Source of the DNA: Riptortus pedestris
Lineage: Eukaryota; Arthropoda; Insecta; Hemiptera; Alydidae
DNA: 64,000 nt
Reading direction: 5' to 3'
NCBI GenBank assembly: GCA_019009955.1
Contig: CM032229.1
Location: 79,549,001-79,613,000 of the forward strand
The position numbers and the translations under genes were made by a program. The notes below the pieces were generated by a model. It searched no databases. It had not been told where the DNA came from and saw nothing but the letters and a program-made list of their open reading frames with translations. Every line of letters starts with the position of its first letter. The stretch's first letter is position 1. Positions 10,605-22,094 of this stretch are shown here, in pieces.

Positions 10605-11068
10605 AAAAGTCCGTCACGCAGGGGCTGCGTAAACTAAGCAGATTTCCCACATGAAGTTTTACAATAGAGACATTTCAGAATAGATAACCAAACAGTTACA
10701 GGAACGGCCCGAACTAGCTCTTGACGGAAACTCACGACTAGACCCGAAGTTAGCCGGCCGATCTCATCTCTGAAGCTGAAAACATAAAAATGCAAATATC
10801 TCGGTTAATATTCAAGATACAGAATACATGTATATAACATTATTTATAGTAAATTTAATTTTCAATAAGATTGATTCTATATAAGTTTTCGATCCGACGT
10901 ATAGTAACGGAGATATTTCGAATTTTCGAAAATCCTCCCCTCTAAACCCCCCTCCCACTGGTCCGATTTCAGCCATTAACGAACTTGATCTTTATTTTTA
11001 CATAAAACGTTTAAATATCGAGTTTGGTAACGATCAAGCGAAAATTGCGACCGCTAGAGAGTTAACAG

Positions 11069-11128
<60 letters not shown>

Positions 11129-11250
11129 GAACGGGCCTCATTTTCGTCATCTCCTGTTTAGGATCGATGGACATTAGAAGAAATGTTTCGAAACTCGCGT
11201 CATGAGTACGACCTCAATAGCTGATTTTCCCTAAGGGAAATTTGCTAAAA
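10605..11250 (+). mobile_element. Family H copy H4, complete
   Basis: Starts AAAAGTCCGTCACGCAG, has the 5' AGCAGATTTCCC, the central GTAACGGAGATATTTCGAA block, a pure (TA)n core at about 11073-11124, and ends in the 3' palindrome (one base extended) and TTGCTAAAA. At 646 bp it is one of the clearest uninterrupted copies. Confidence 0.8.
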
Positions 11251-11261
11251 GAGGACATAGG

Positions 11262-11480
11262 AGAGTACAGAAACAGTCATGGTTAGAAGGCTGTGTCACG
11301 GAGGAAGGACTGGATGAGATTGTAGAGTCGTTTAGGACATTTATTAGTGATTTGTTTGAATTGCTTGTGAATGTGGTCGACAGAGATGAAGGCCTTTGTA
11401 CAGTCTATAGAAAACAGGGAAGTGGAATGGTTTCTTCTTTACAGGAGGCATAAGGTCGTTGCCTATTCATGAATTAAATG
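11262..11480 (-). pseudogene. Non-LTR retrotransposon reverse transcriptase fragment
   Basis: The minus strand reads FSIDCTKAFISVDHIHKQF and then LYNLIQSFLRDTAF. The first part fits the conserved FIDxxKAFDSVDH block of LINE reverse transcriptases, with Ile in place of the Asp after AF. Frames on both sides break quickly. The family cannot be named from this little. Confidence 0.6.
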
Positions 11481-11697
11481 TGTCTCAGGTTTCTGCAGAA
11501 AATGAACTGCTAATTGGGAATGAGATTTCCTTCTAGGAGAAACGTGAATAGTATAGGAAAATAATTTTCTCCAGAATCTTTGAGATCTATAATAGAATGC
11601 TTTTAGAATGGTAAAGGTCAGAGCAAGATCTGGGTTTCAATGGTTAAAGGTATGTACTAACTGAAATGTTGTGAAAATATGACTTCTTTAACTTTAC

Positions 11698-11932
11698 TTA
11701 ACTAATCTATTGCGGAAGGTCAACAAAAAATGAAAACTTCGTAAGCCATTCTCCACCTAGTACGGCTAGTGGAAGGTCATAGAGAAAGATGTAGCCGTTA
11801 GTTAGATCCTTTGCGTTGCAATTCTTCTGATGAAGCATCGAATGGACGCGAAACTAGTTGAGAAATAAAAATGATTTGTATAATCATTTGAAGTTTTCCT
11901 TTTTTGTTGACCTTACGCCATAGATTAGTTAA
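11698..11932 (+). mobile_element. Inverted-arm element with hammerhead-like core (P1)
   Basis: Arms at 11698-11740 and 11890-11932 are inverted copies (43 bp, about three mismatches), each containing AGGTCAACAAAAAA or its complement. Between them, at 11821-11869, lies the hammerhead-like module described separately. A related left end occurs near 35690. Penelope-like retroelements often leave short copies with inverted terminal repeats, and this is my tentative class. Confidence 0.55.
11820..11869 (+). ncRNA. Candidate hammerhead ribozyme followed by AATAAA
   Basis: Conserved core CTGATGA (11827-11833) and GAAA (11850-11853). Helix III: A11853-T11858 and C11854-G11857 close over a TA loop. 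The cleavage-position base would be T11859. Helix I: TTCTT (11822-11826) pairs with GAGAA (11860-11864), one pair being a wobble. Helix II forms GC-TC/GA-GC pairs around one A.C mismatch, but one extra A follows the CTGATGA. AATAAA is at 11864-11869. Core rules are from known type I hammerheads; activity is inferred. Confidence 0.5.
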
Positions 11933-12244
11933 CTGAAATATGTACCATTGAGAGAGGAAACGTCTGAAATTAATAGAGTAAGGATGTGTGTGAGATAGGA
12001 TAACTTGATGATCTTCCCTATTGTTATTATGGTAGACACAATATACTCTTTTCCAATAAATTTAATTACTCTATTTTGGAATACATGAATGTGATGCAGC
12101 TAGAAATCAGTCGTGTTCTAGGAAATAAAATAGTGTAACTTATATAGGTTAGGGAATAAGTGACAATACTTCAGACTCTGAATGGTAGAAACTTTGTTTT
12201 ATAGGTATTTCGAACTTCATTACTGCCATGAATCAACAGACCAC

Positions 12245-12440
12245 ATTTCGACTTCGTTATAAGGCAAAAGTGTATACTACATAAGTTACTTTAAATAACA
12301 AAATAAACAATTATTGTTCCGCACATGTTTAGCGATAAACGAATAGGAAACGAGAAGTCTTGATTTTTCATTTCAGGCCTCCCATAATCAATGACCTTAA
12401 TCTCAAATAGTTTTAGTATACCTAAAGTCTAATTTGCTAC
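12245..12440 (+). repeat. Family B fragment
   Basis: One internal unit: GCAAAAGTGTATACTACATAAG, AAATAACAAAATAAACAA, and ATTTCAGGCCTCCCATAA, then the AGTATACCTAAAGTCTAA block seen near B ends. It lacks the B start and the AAAC tail. Confidence 0.6.
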
Positions 12441-12989
12441 CGTAAAAAAAATCCTCAATTTTGATACACTTGTTTAGGACTGAAAAGAGGACAAGCATGC
12501 AGGTACCAAAGCCAAAACTTATTGATCCTATGTGTATATAGTAAATATGACAGAGAATTTTGAAGCTTTAATTAAAACATGCCATTTTTATTTAAGAAAA
12601 CTAATCTAATTTCAATTGTAATTTCAAAATGATCCCTAGAAAAGGAGTCACGAATGAGGACTGGAAAAGGTGTTGGGGGAAATACAGTGGATTCATTACT
12701 ATGTGTATGCAATAGTAGCATAATTGCAGTGAGTGAAAATAAATAATTCTAATTCTTGTAGTCTTGCGATTTTCTGTTAATGTTACTATGTTTCTTAACA
12801 TCTAATGGCCAGCTCATAAGCTGGTTCAACTCTTGTTTACTCAGGGTGCTTATCAAGTGGACACAGAAATGAAATATAAAAATATGATGTGCAGATGACG
12901 GCATCAGAGCATTATTCCTGTGCATGGGAACTATGATTTGTTTGCGTAGTTCAACTGAGACAAACTTCTTTTAATCTGCGAGTTAAGAT
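12441..12989. other. Spacer without recognised feature
   Basis: AT-rich. Minus-strand open frame 12601-12801 is short and shows nothing recognisable. No RNA gene or repeat end seen. Confidence 0.35.
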
Positions 12990-13077
12990 AGCTGATTATT
13001 TGAGAAACGTTTTTAAAAATTGTGTCTTGTGTACTGCATCAATAGCTGATTTCCCCCAAGGAGAAAATCTGTTAAGA
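12990..13077 (+). repeat. Family H 3' terminal fragment, worn
   Basis: Reads CATCAATAGCTGATTTCCCC, then AAGGAGAAAATCTGTTAAG, a mutated version of the H 3' palindrome and end. Nothing of the H body is seen upstream. Confidence 0.45.
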
Positions 13078-13329
13078 CTTGGCAGTTTTATCGCCGCAGT
13101 GTGAAAAAGTTAATTAAATAAAAATATACAGCCCGACAGAGACTCCCAGAAGCACATGGAAGGTAAAAATTTGTCTATATAATAGGCATTAAAAGGCCCT
13201 GTGTGACTGTTAGGTTCAGCACAGAGGTGGGCTATAGTTAAGATGAGTGTTTTTGGTGAATGACCAACGATGAGGAACTATGTGGAAAATTCCTTCGGTC
13301 ACGGCGAAAATGAAGAAAGTGACTTCCAT

Positions 13330-13771
13330 TACCAAAATAAGTTTTTACTGAAACTAAAAAAATGCTAATAACTCGGTTAATATTCAGTATAAAGAAGAAA
13401 TGTATAGCTTGACATGTATAGAAAATTAAATTTACAAGAAGATTCATAATTTTAAATGCACAATCTATATTGGATTTTCGACATCCCTTTCCCTCTAACC
13501 CCCCTCCCCCACTCTCCCCTAGTCCTATATCAGCCGTTAACGTACTTGATTTTTAGTTTTACATTAAACGTTTAAATATAAAATTTTGTAACGAAAAACC
13601 GAAATAGAGTCCGCTAGTGCGTTATCAGAAGAATATATAGACATGTCATTTAGAACAAAACTCATTTTCGTCTACTTCTGTGTAGGACCGATGGACTTTT
13701 GGAGAGATTTTTCTAAAATTAAGTCACGAGCACAACCTAAAGCTGATTTTCTAGAAGGGAAATCTGCTAAT
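13330..13771 (+). mobile_element. Family H copy H6, worn and 5'-truncated
   Basis: Body blocks are recognisable in order: AACTCGGTTAATATTCAG, AATTAAATTTACAAGAAGATT, a C-rich stretch, ATCAGCCGTTAACGTACTTG, TTTTACATTAAACGTTTAAAT, TCCGCTAGTGCGTTATCAG, the TCATTTTCGTC block, and the end AGAAGGGAAATCTGCTAAT. The microsatellite core has collapsed. Confidence 0.6.
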
Positions 13772-14912
13772 ATGTAGAATTGAGAGCATGTCTTGATTGA
13801 GGGAAACAGGAAGAACATATGCTCATAATTTGGAAGAGTAAGCAATATTGGAAATAACATTAAAATATGAAATAAGAAGTTTATTATATGTTAATATTTT
13901 GTATACACTTATGCAAATGTTCGCAGTGGTAACTCGAGCAGAAAAAATAAACCTTGTACGAGAGGTTCTTTTCGAGGCGACAATTGCTTTCAACTTCAGA
14001 AAAAGCGGCAAAATGGAGCTGAATTCCCTGGGTAAAGAAAATTCAAAAGGACCACCATTAAGGCTCATAATTTGTGTCGGGGATATGGAGTTAGTTGAGC
14101 GAGTTCTCCGCTAGGTAGCAGGGCAGCCTCCTCTACAGGAGCTGTTTGTTTCGCCGGCTGTTTTGTCTGGGGGGTGGGACAAGGCAGTCAATATCCGCTG
14201 TTGCCATGGCAGCGGCCCCCCCTAGGCAGAATGACCCCCCCACCCTCTATCCCCCCTTCACTTACCGGAATGAGCCTCCCAGTGCACGGCCTCCTTTACC
14301 ACTCATCTCCGCTCTTTTACAACGACCTCTGATCCAATAGATTTCCAAATGAAGGCATCACAATTTGGGTTATAGAATTCTCTCTTTTTAATTTTTTACA
14401 AGAATTCAAGCTCCAGACTATAGATTCACTACCATTTTTTACTTATCTCTCTTTAAAAAAATAAAAAAAAATGCCTTAAAGGACCTTTTCAAGAAAAAAT
14501 CATTTTTACTGGAAGGACTTACGAATCCATAATTTGATGAGCCCTTGTTATAATACGCAATGAATAATTCCGCATAGAACTACACAAACTTCCTAGGTCT
14601 TGTCAAAAAGAATAATCCCATTTTTTTTTTCTTTAATGTCCCGTTGTAGAGCAGTACTGTCCTAGAAGGACCTGGGCCTCTGCATCACTGTCTACTCTAA
14701 TAAAATTTTTTCCCGCATACAAATTAATACTAACAACTGATAATTAAAATAAAAATAATAGATGGTTACATAATATATATTGGCTGATAACCTGTTGTCA
14801 CACTGTCAAGTTTTTGAATGATACCCGATCCTCCGTCTGGGTGTTTAGCCCCTCGTTGGCCCGGCGCTTCCATTCCCACTCACATCACCCTCTCCTCCTC
14901 CTTCCCAAATCC
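13772..14912. other. Spacer with a G+C-rich island at about 14110-14330
   Basis: Mostly AT-rich. The island has C runs and a near-palindrome GTTGCCATGGCAGC at 14200-14213, reported separately. Open frames across the island are short and proline-rich, as expected of C-rich DNA, and are not called as genes. Confidence 0.4.
14200..14213. promoter_or_regulatory. RFX X-box-like palindrome
   Basis: GTTGCCATGGCAGC matches the RFX palindrome GTTNCCATGGNAAC at 11 of 12 specified positions. It sits in the local GC-rich island, an unusual patch in this AT-rich window. RFX factors control ciliary genes in animals, but no gene is attached here. A similar site lies at 34818-34831. Confidence 0.35.
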
Positions 14913-15527
14913 TTTTAGCAGATTTCCCTTATGGGATACTCAGAATGGGATTTTCAAAAAATGTATTCAAATGTTCATCTATCCTACCAAGGAGATTACG
15001 AAAATGATGTCCGTTCAAAAAAAAAAAAAAAAAATAGATATATAATTGTCAGACGCTCTTGTGGTCGAAATTTTGTTTGATCGATACCAAAGCTGATATT
15101 TAAACGTTTTATGTAAAAATGAAGATCAAGTTCGTTAACTGCTAAAATCGGAACAGTGGGAGAGGGGGTTTAAAGGGGGAAATTTCAAAAATACAAAATA
15201 TCTCCCTTATTATGGGTTGGATCGAAAATTTGTATAGAATTAATCTTATTGAAAATGTAATGTTCTATGAATATGGTCATGTACGTGTTTTCATTATCTT
15301 GATTATTAACTGAGATATTTGCATTTTTTAGTTTTCGGCTTTCAGTAAACACCCACTCCTACTCATAACATATTAATATTAAACTGTTATATTATGAAGC
15401 ACATTATTTAAGGACTAAATACCAAATTTTTTTTTCCATTGAACTTTTACGTTTTTAGATAAATGCGAATACGTGAAGCACGAGGGAAATCTGTTTTGTA
15501 AACGCAGCCCCTGCGTGACGGACTTTT
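14913..15527 (-). mobile_element. Family H copy H7, complete, with poly-A core
   Basis: The 3' end in reverse (TTTTAGCAGATTTCCC) lies at 14913 and the 5' end in reverse (CTGCGTGACGGACTTTT) at 15511-15527. Body blocks are diverged but in order. Where most copies carry (TA)n this one has an A run (about 15018-15034). Length 615 bp. Confidence 0.72.
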
Positions 15528-16089
15528 CTCTCTTCCGCTTTCAGTTGAGTTTGGACCAGCTCCAAACAAGTTGGCATTTAAGCACTGCAACACAAATCTG
15601 AAGTCACTTTTTGCAGAGCATCATTTCTTTTCCTTAGGCACACTTTAAGCCAGCTTAATATTTTCCATGTTAAATTATGGTTAAATTAGAGCAGGTGCAC
15701 TTTAAAGTCTTACTGATGTTTACATGGTGGCCCATGTCATGCTAATATAATCTTCAGTTTTCTGTCTGTCTGTTCAAAGTAACAGACACACATTCGAGTA
15801 CACTCCACTTGCCGCCAAAAGGCATGTTTTGTCTCTTTCCCTTGACTGGAATCCTAGGCTACTCAATGTCCTAGGAGAAACACTTCTCGTTTTTAGCTAA
15901 ATATCCAGTGTACTGTTGGTCGAATAAAAATCATGTAGTTTAGAACGCAATATTCTAAATGATGAGGTCACGCCAAAACTATTTGCGTTATATAAAACCA
16001 ACCTTATGCATTTTCAATAAGTATTTCGATTTTCGATCTGGCGTATAACAAGATATTTCAAATTTTTATTTTCGATAAACTTATGATTG
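15528..16089. other. Spacer without recognised gene
   Basis: Part of 15990-16080 (AATATTTCGATTTTCGATCTGG) looks like a short family-H body relic. No gene seen. Confidence 0.35.
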
Positions 16090-16330
16090 TGATCAAAAAA
16101 GTCCGTCACGCAGAGGATGTGTAAACTAAGCAGATTTCTCACCTGCTGCTATGCCACACTAGTATCTCACCATGTATTCTCTATTTCTTTGTAAACATCC
16201 ACTTAGTAGAAATGGGGGTTTACTGAAGGCTGAAAACTAAAAAATGCAGATATCTCGGTTAATATTGAAGATAGGGGAAATACGTACATAACAACATTTA
16301 TAGAAGATTAAATTCGCAATATTATTGGTT

Positions 16331-16577
16331 GTAATGTAAGTAGATGAAAGAATTGGCTACGCTTCCACTGAAACAATTTATTAAAACGACAGAGCGCTAG
16401 ACTTGAGTCTAGTTCTAAGGGCCGTCAGGTCAACATCTAGGACGTTCGGGCACTGATGATGATGCACTGCATCGAAAGCGCTCTTTCATTTTAATAAATT
16501 GTTGCAGTGGAAGCGTAGCCATTTCTTTCATCTACCTACATTAGAAGTCACTTCCACCTGCCAGAATACCAACTCAG
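16331..16577 (+). mobile_element. Inverted-arm element P2, with hammerhead-like core and 10-bp target duplication
   Basis: Inserted in H8 between two copies of ATTATTGGTT (16321-16330, 16578-16587). Inverted arms 16332-16398 and 16477-16543 match over 67 bp with about six mismatches. The right arm begins inside the hammerhead-like module at 16453-16498. A 34-bp tail follows the right arm. Interruption of a known repeat by a segment with a duplication shows it moved as a unit. Penelope-like origin is my inference. Confidence 0.65.
16453..16498 (+). ncRNA. Hammerhead-like module plus AATAAA in P2
   Basis: CTGATGA (16453-16459), helix II GATGC-ACT-GCATC (perfect five pairs, one unpaired T before it), GAAA (16474-16477), helix III A-T and G-C around a CG loop, cleavage-position base C16483, AATAAA at 16493-16498. 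Helix I pairs poorly, so activity is doubtful. Confidence 0.45.
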
Positions 16578-17327
16578 ATTATTGGTTCTATAAACTTTTC
16601 AGATCCAACTTATTATAGGATATTTCTAATTTCAAAACTCCCGTTTCTAACCGCCTTGATCTTTACCTTCACATAAAGCGCTTATCGGTCTTATTCAAAA
16701 ATTTATATTAATTACTCTTTAGAAATGCATCTTTTTGAATTCTAGAATGACCCATATATGAAATATTCATGTCTCTTTTTTCTATTTCAAATAATTTTTT
16801 TTAAAATCACTCAGTTAAGAATATAATTCCATAAGAGTATTGTGCCAAACATATATAGGTTTCTCAGTTTAAGTTTTGTAGTTAAAACATAGCAATCTTG
16901 TTAAGTTTGATGAAATCCACTTTTGCATTGCTCCCGATTCCCTCGACTTATTTTTATATAATTTATTTTTAATGCTATTTTGATAGCAAGTAAATTAAAA
17001 AAAAATATTATATTACTTCTTTTGTACAATTTTATAAGGGGGACTATGTTTTTAATTAACAATGAATATATAAGGAATTTTGTTCTGAGGGTTATGAGTG
17101 GATAATGGAAAACATCACAGCCTTTTTTCCCCAACCTCATCCGTCTACCAATGAATTATAATAAAATTTAAAGGGGCTGCGGCTTAAAGGGGCTAAAAAT
17201 AAAAAGTATTTATAACTTCCCTGTACATATTAGAGTGTACATAAATAGGTCCATTTTTGAGGCGCTGGATGGTGGAGGAAGCTGATCGTTGGAAAGAATC
17301 AACGGAATATGGCCTCAATCCTTCACA

Positions 17328-17379
17328 TTTATTACTTGCTTGTCACAGAGCGCTTTCGAGGCACTTGCTCCATCATCAA
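17328..17379 (-). ncRNA. Hammerhead-like module plus AATAAA, degraded
   Basis: On the minus strand: TTGATGA (first base C changed to T), a GGAGCA-AG-TGCCTC stem with one mismatch and one wobble, GAAAGCGCTC identical to the P2 copy, then AATAAA. It shares CAGAGCGCT with P2, so the two are related. The first core base is changed, which should inactivate it. Confidence 0.4.
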
Positions 17380-17552
17380 CACCCTACTGGCAAACATAAA
17401 TAATTTAAAAAAACATCATACAAGCTATGTTATTAGTAAAAAAATGTGTATAACTAGAAAGAAAAATATATGATCCAAAACATACAACATTAAAAACCAT
17501 AATTAGGGCCCTATCGTATATTTATAGATAATAAATGAATGAATATTTACAG

Positions 17553-17599
<47 letters not shown>

Positions 17600-19717
17600 T
17601 AGCTAAGGTACCCGGCGATGCATACAATCCGAGCACATATAATTTAAGCATAGTTTAGCACGTAAGGTTATATTCGTAATAGTAGATCTCATGGAATTCA
17701 CTTCCCGTAATGCCCAGCATTTGACAGGAAATAAGTAAACTCAATTAACTTTATTAGCCTCCCGTCTATTTCCGCTCTCCCATTAGACTTATCAACATTT
17801 TTCTCCTTAAATTATTGATTCAAAATATTATTGTAATAATTTGTCTACCTGATGGATTTAAATAATAGTGTTACTCTAAAAACAATTTCATTTATATTCA
17901 AAAAGCTAGTCGAGGGGAAGAGATCGTTGACGTTCCTGCAACCTAAGTAATACTTTAAACAATCACATGGAGTTTAAAGGCATTTTGTCTTTTGTCATAA
18001 TGACATTACCATTAACGTTTAATTGTTATGATAGTACATATTTGTTTCAATGATATGAAGATATCGGAAATAAGATAATATGTTAACAAAATCAAAGAGT
18101 TTGATTCCCTACTACTTCCGCTATCACTCCTTGAGGAAATTCACCATGATTCTGTTCAAATAATACATTATACTAATTAAATAATGGAAAACCTCTTATA
18201 GTTTGAATTTCTATTGGAAATAAAGTTATTTTCTAGGGAAAATAATAAATGAGGGGGGGCGGAGATTTATAATTTCACTAATCCGAATCATACTTAGAAC
18301 TAAAAAACGAAATAGATAAGACTAAAACATAACATTATTTGTCATAATATGCCTATATTAAAAACACTTAAATAAGTACTAAAAAACTCGTCGACTCCCG
18401 CTATAGATTTAGTGTATATCCCGTATTTATTTCATTTTACGAAATAGTGAATGAAACAAAAGTGGCTCTAAATAACGAAGTAAAGAACTTTTGTTATGTG
18501 CACGATTGCCGAAATACATGCCGAAAATGAAATTCGCAAATTTTTGCTTCAGGCCACACTTATAACTCCCACTCCCGTTCGAACCTAAAAATTTTAATAT
18601 AGCTTATAATCATAGAAGAATTAATGCTAATTCAAATACCGAGTTTTGTAAAATTCGGTTCAATCGTTAGTGTCCAATAAAATAGTAGGCTCTCGCTTTA
18701 GTTATTGGTGAATACCTCGTTTATACTTTATTATAAAACGAAAGTGAATATAACAAAAGATACTCTAAATAACTAAATAAACAACATTTATTATATGCAT
18801 ATTTTCGGAAAAACCAGTAGGAAACGAAATATCCCTATTTTTAATTTCAGGCCTCCTTACAACCCCCACTCCTGCCCGTCCCTAGAAATGTTAGTATGGC
18901 TTGTTATAATGAAGGCGTAAGTCCTAATACACGTACCGAGTTTTATTTAGTTCGGTTGACTCTTTTGTGCCAAATAAACTGTTCACTTCCTCTCTAGGTT
19001 TTAGCGTATATCTCGTTTATATTCGGTATACGAAAAAAGTGTATATTCAAAAAGTTACTCTAAATAACAAAATAAACAACTTTTGTTATGTTCATATTTG
19101 CCGAAAAACCAATAGGAAACGAAATATCGCTATTTTTAATTTCAGACCTTCCTTACAATCCCCACTCCTGCCCGTCCCTAGAAATGATGGTATGGCTTAA
19201 TATAATGAAGACGTTAGTGCTAATACACATACCGAGTTTTATTTAGTTCGGTTGAGTCTTTTGTGCCAAATAAACTTCTTCACTTCCTCTATAGGTTTTA
19301 GCGTATATCTCATTTATAATTCGGTATACGAAAAAAATGTATAGAACAAATGTTACTTTAAATAACAAAATGAACAACTTTTGTTATTTGCATATTAGCA
19401 GAAAAACCAATAGGAACCGAAATATAGCTATTTTTAATTTCAGGCCTTCCTTATAACCCCCACTCCTGTTCGTCTCAGAGAATATTAGTATAACCTAAAG
19501 TCTAAGTTTGGCTAATAGTAATATACATACCAAGTTTCATAAAATTCGGTTCAGCAGTTTTTGGGTGAAAAGGTAAAAAACAAACAAATAAACAAACAAA
19601 CTGACACCAAAGAAACAAAATGCAGTTATGGTGTCTATGACATGTGAAACGGAAAGTTATCGTGAAATTTCGAGAAAAAAATCAATGTACAGACAGAGGT
19701 TACAATTTTATATATAT
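17600..19717 (+). repeat. Family B repeat, copy B2, long and diverged
   Basis: Starts after a (TA)n at about 17556-17600 with CTAGCTAAGGTACCCGGCGATG. Several ~300-bp units are visible, each with AACAAAAGTTACTYTAAATAA and AACTTTTGTTATG-like text (about 18460, 18755, 19045, 19345). It ends with the AAAC run, the AGACACCA hairpin and TTACAATTTTATATATA at 19717. The first third is much more worn than the rest. Confidence 0.6.
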
Positions 19718-19718
19718 A

Positions 19719-20748
19719 CTAGCTCAGATACCCGGCTTCGCCCGGGAATTAATTTGAGGCTGAATGGTGATGGTACTTTTTTTGGCAAGGCATTACTTTG
19801 CACAATATTTTGTTTACCCGTCCCAGTGTTTAGGGTTAATACCCGTTGTTGGGATTTGTTAATAATAAAATTATTTTTTTATGTAAGTCTTTACTGCCCT
19901 CCAAATTGTCATATTTTCCGTCTCCTGTGCATTATGCATAGATTTCAGTTATTAAGGACTAAATGTTAACATAGATTTGAATTAATTTTTCCAGGTGAGG
20001 TACCTCATAATTCAAATTGGAATGAATTGTTGAGCATATCAATATTTCTACGCACATTACTTGCTCCACACATTGTTACTGGAGAAATGTATAAAACAAA
20101 AGTTAATCTAAATAACAAAGTAAACAACTTTTGTTATGAACATGTTTGTCGAAAAACAAATAGACAATGAAATATCGCGAATTTTTATTTCAGGCCTCCC
20201 TTATAACCCCCACTCCTGTCCGTCCCTAGAAATGTTGGTATGGCTTGTTATAATGAAAGCGTTAGTGCTAATACACATACCGATTTTTATTTATTTCGGT
20301 TGGGTCTTTTGTCCCAAATAAAATTGTTCACTTCCGCTATAGGTTTTAGCGTATATCTCGTTTATAATTCGGTATACGAAAAAAGTGTATATAACAAAAG
20401 TTACTCTAAATAACCAAATAAACAACTTTTGTTATGTTCATATTTGCCGAAAAACCAATAGGAAACGAAATATAGCTATTTTTAATTTCTGGCTTCCCTT
20501 ATAACCCCCACTCCTGTTCATTTCAGAGTATATTAATATAGCCTAGTCTAAGTTGGGTTAGTAGTAATATACATGCCAAGTTTCATAAAATTCGTTTCAG
20601 CCGTTTATGAGTGAAAAGGTAACAAACCAACAAAAAACAAACAGACACCAAAGAAACAAAATGCAGTTATGGTGTCTATGACATGAAACGAAAAGTTATC
20701 GTGAAATTTCGCGAAAAAAATCAATGTACAGACAGAAGTTACAATTTT
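19719..20748 (+). repeat. Family B repeat, copy B3, tandem to B2
   Basis: CTAGCTCAGATACCCGGCTT begins directly after the tail of B2, separated only by TATATATA. Two internal units (about 20096 and 20395), CGTTTCAGCCGTTTATGAG, AAAC units, the conserved hairpin and the tail follow, then (TA)n. Confidence 0.65.
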
Positions 20749-22045
20749 ATATATATATATATATATATTTATATGACGATTAAATAGACGGAAGAATATA
20801 AAATTGTATATTTACGGATAATATGTATAAAAACTGAATAAATGTATTCAATTTTTTATATATATATTACCTGCAAATAAATAATTTTCTATTAATCCTG
20901 ACTATTTATTCAATTTTTATATAAATTATCTGTAAATATTAATTTTTTTTATTTATTCTGACTGTTTATTCAATTTTCAATTATCTGTAAACATTCATCT
21001 TCATCTGTAAATATTCGTTCATATATTATTTGTAAATATTCACCAGGGGCCTTATTTTTATTGTTTTTATTGTCATATATTTGTTAATGCTTTATGTTTT
21101 CCAGAGGGGAACTTACGATAATGCGAGTTCTCCGAAAACACTCTGTCCCTTGCATGAAAAATTTGAGAAGGAACGAGGCCTTGATTATTGCCTGTCTATA
21201 GGTCCAATTTTGTTTATTATAATAAATACAAACTATGTTTCATAAAGTTTATCGATACGATCCATCAACTGCTAAATGTTTATGTTTAGAAAGTCTGCTA
21301 CCAATAGAACTTTTCCCATAGAAAAAAATATTTAAGGGGAAATTGTTTACTCAGGAATTACAACAGAAACACTGGTCATTGTTGAAGGGATGCAATGGAA
21401 GAAAAAAGAGATAACTAGGAGATAGAAGGTGGAAACAAAATCTTCAATATCATCCATCAATAAACGTCGAAAACAACAATGAAGAAGTTCATTTCCCCTT
21501 TGGATTTATAGAGAGATAATATTATTGTATTTAAGTTTAAAAAAATGTTTATAAGGGGTCCAAAGAAAATACAGCGAATAAATAAAAAAATGAAACCTTT
21601 GAATTAAGCCTTGTGTATAAAATAATCTAATAAACTTAATAGAACAATATGAACACACAAAGTTTGAGAGCACTGGTTATCTACAATGTCGTAGGCCTTG
21701 GCTTTATTCAGGGTGATGATTATTCAACTAATAATAAAATTGGAATATTTACAGGCTATATGTATAAAATCTGAATATATTTATTCAAGTTTTATATATA
21801 TATTATCTGCAAATATATAATTTGTTATTTATCTTGAATATTTATTCGATTATTTTATAAATTATCTGTAAAAATTCAATTTTTTATTTATTCTGACTAT
21901 TTCTTTAATTTACTAAAAAAATCTTAAAACTAAGCCTTTTGTATAATATAATCTAACAAACTTATTCGAACATTATGAATGCACAGAATTTGAGAGTAGT
22001 GGTTTTCACTATATCATGGGGCTTGAATTTATTCTGGATGGTTTA
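20749..22045 (+). repeat. Partly tandem ~340-bp AT-rich units
   Basis: Text around 20810-21010 (ACTGAATAAATGTATTCAA, TATTACCTGCAAATAAATAA, TTCTGACTGTTTATTCAA) returns at 21750-21905. A second block, GCCTTGTGTATAAAATAATC ... AGTTTGAGAGCACTGGTT, at 21608-21715 returns at 21934-22045. Repeats are worn. 21060-21560 has no recognised feature. Confidence 0.5.
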
Positions 22046-22049
22046 TTCA

Positions 22050-22052
22050 ATT

Positions 22053-22089
<37 letters not shown>

Positions 22090-22090
22090 C
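22050..22090. repeat. (TG)n microsatellite
   Basis: GTGTGT run ending GCGTGCGTGAG. Confidence 0.9.
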
Positions 22091-22094
22091 GTGA

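Larger units (their letters stand above)
16090..16700 (+). mobile_element. Family H copy H8, split by an inverted-arm insertion
   Basis: 5' end AAAAAAGTCCGTCACGCAG at 16093-16111, AGCAGATTTC, GCAGATATCTCGGTTAATATT, up to GCAATATTATTGGTT. H text resumes after 16577 with ATTATTGGTTCTATAAAC and GATCCAACTTATTATAGGA. The 3' end is not recognisable past about 16700. Confidence 0.65.

Noticed and set aside
14146..14340. Proline-rich small protein in the GC-rich island
   Set aside because: Proline content follows from C runs; no splice or start context supports it.
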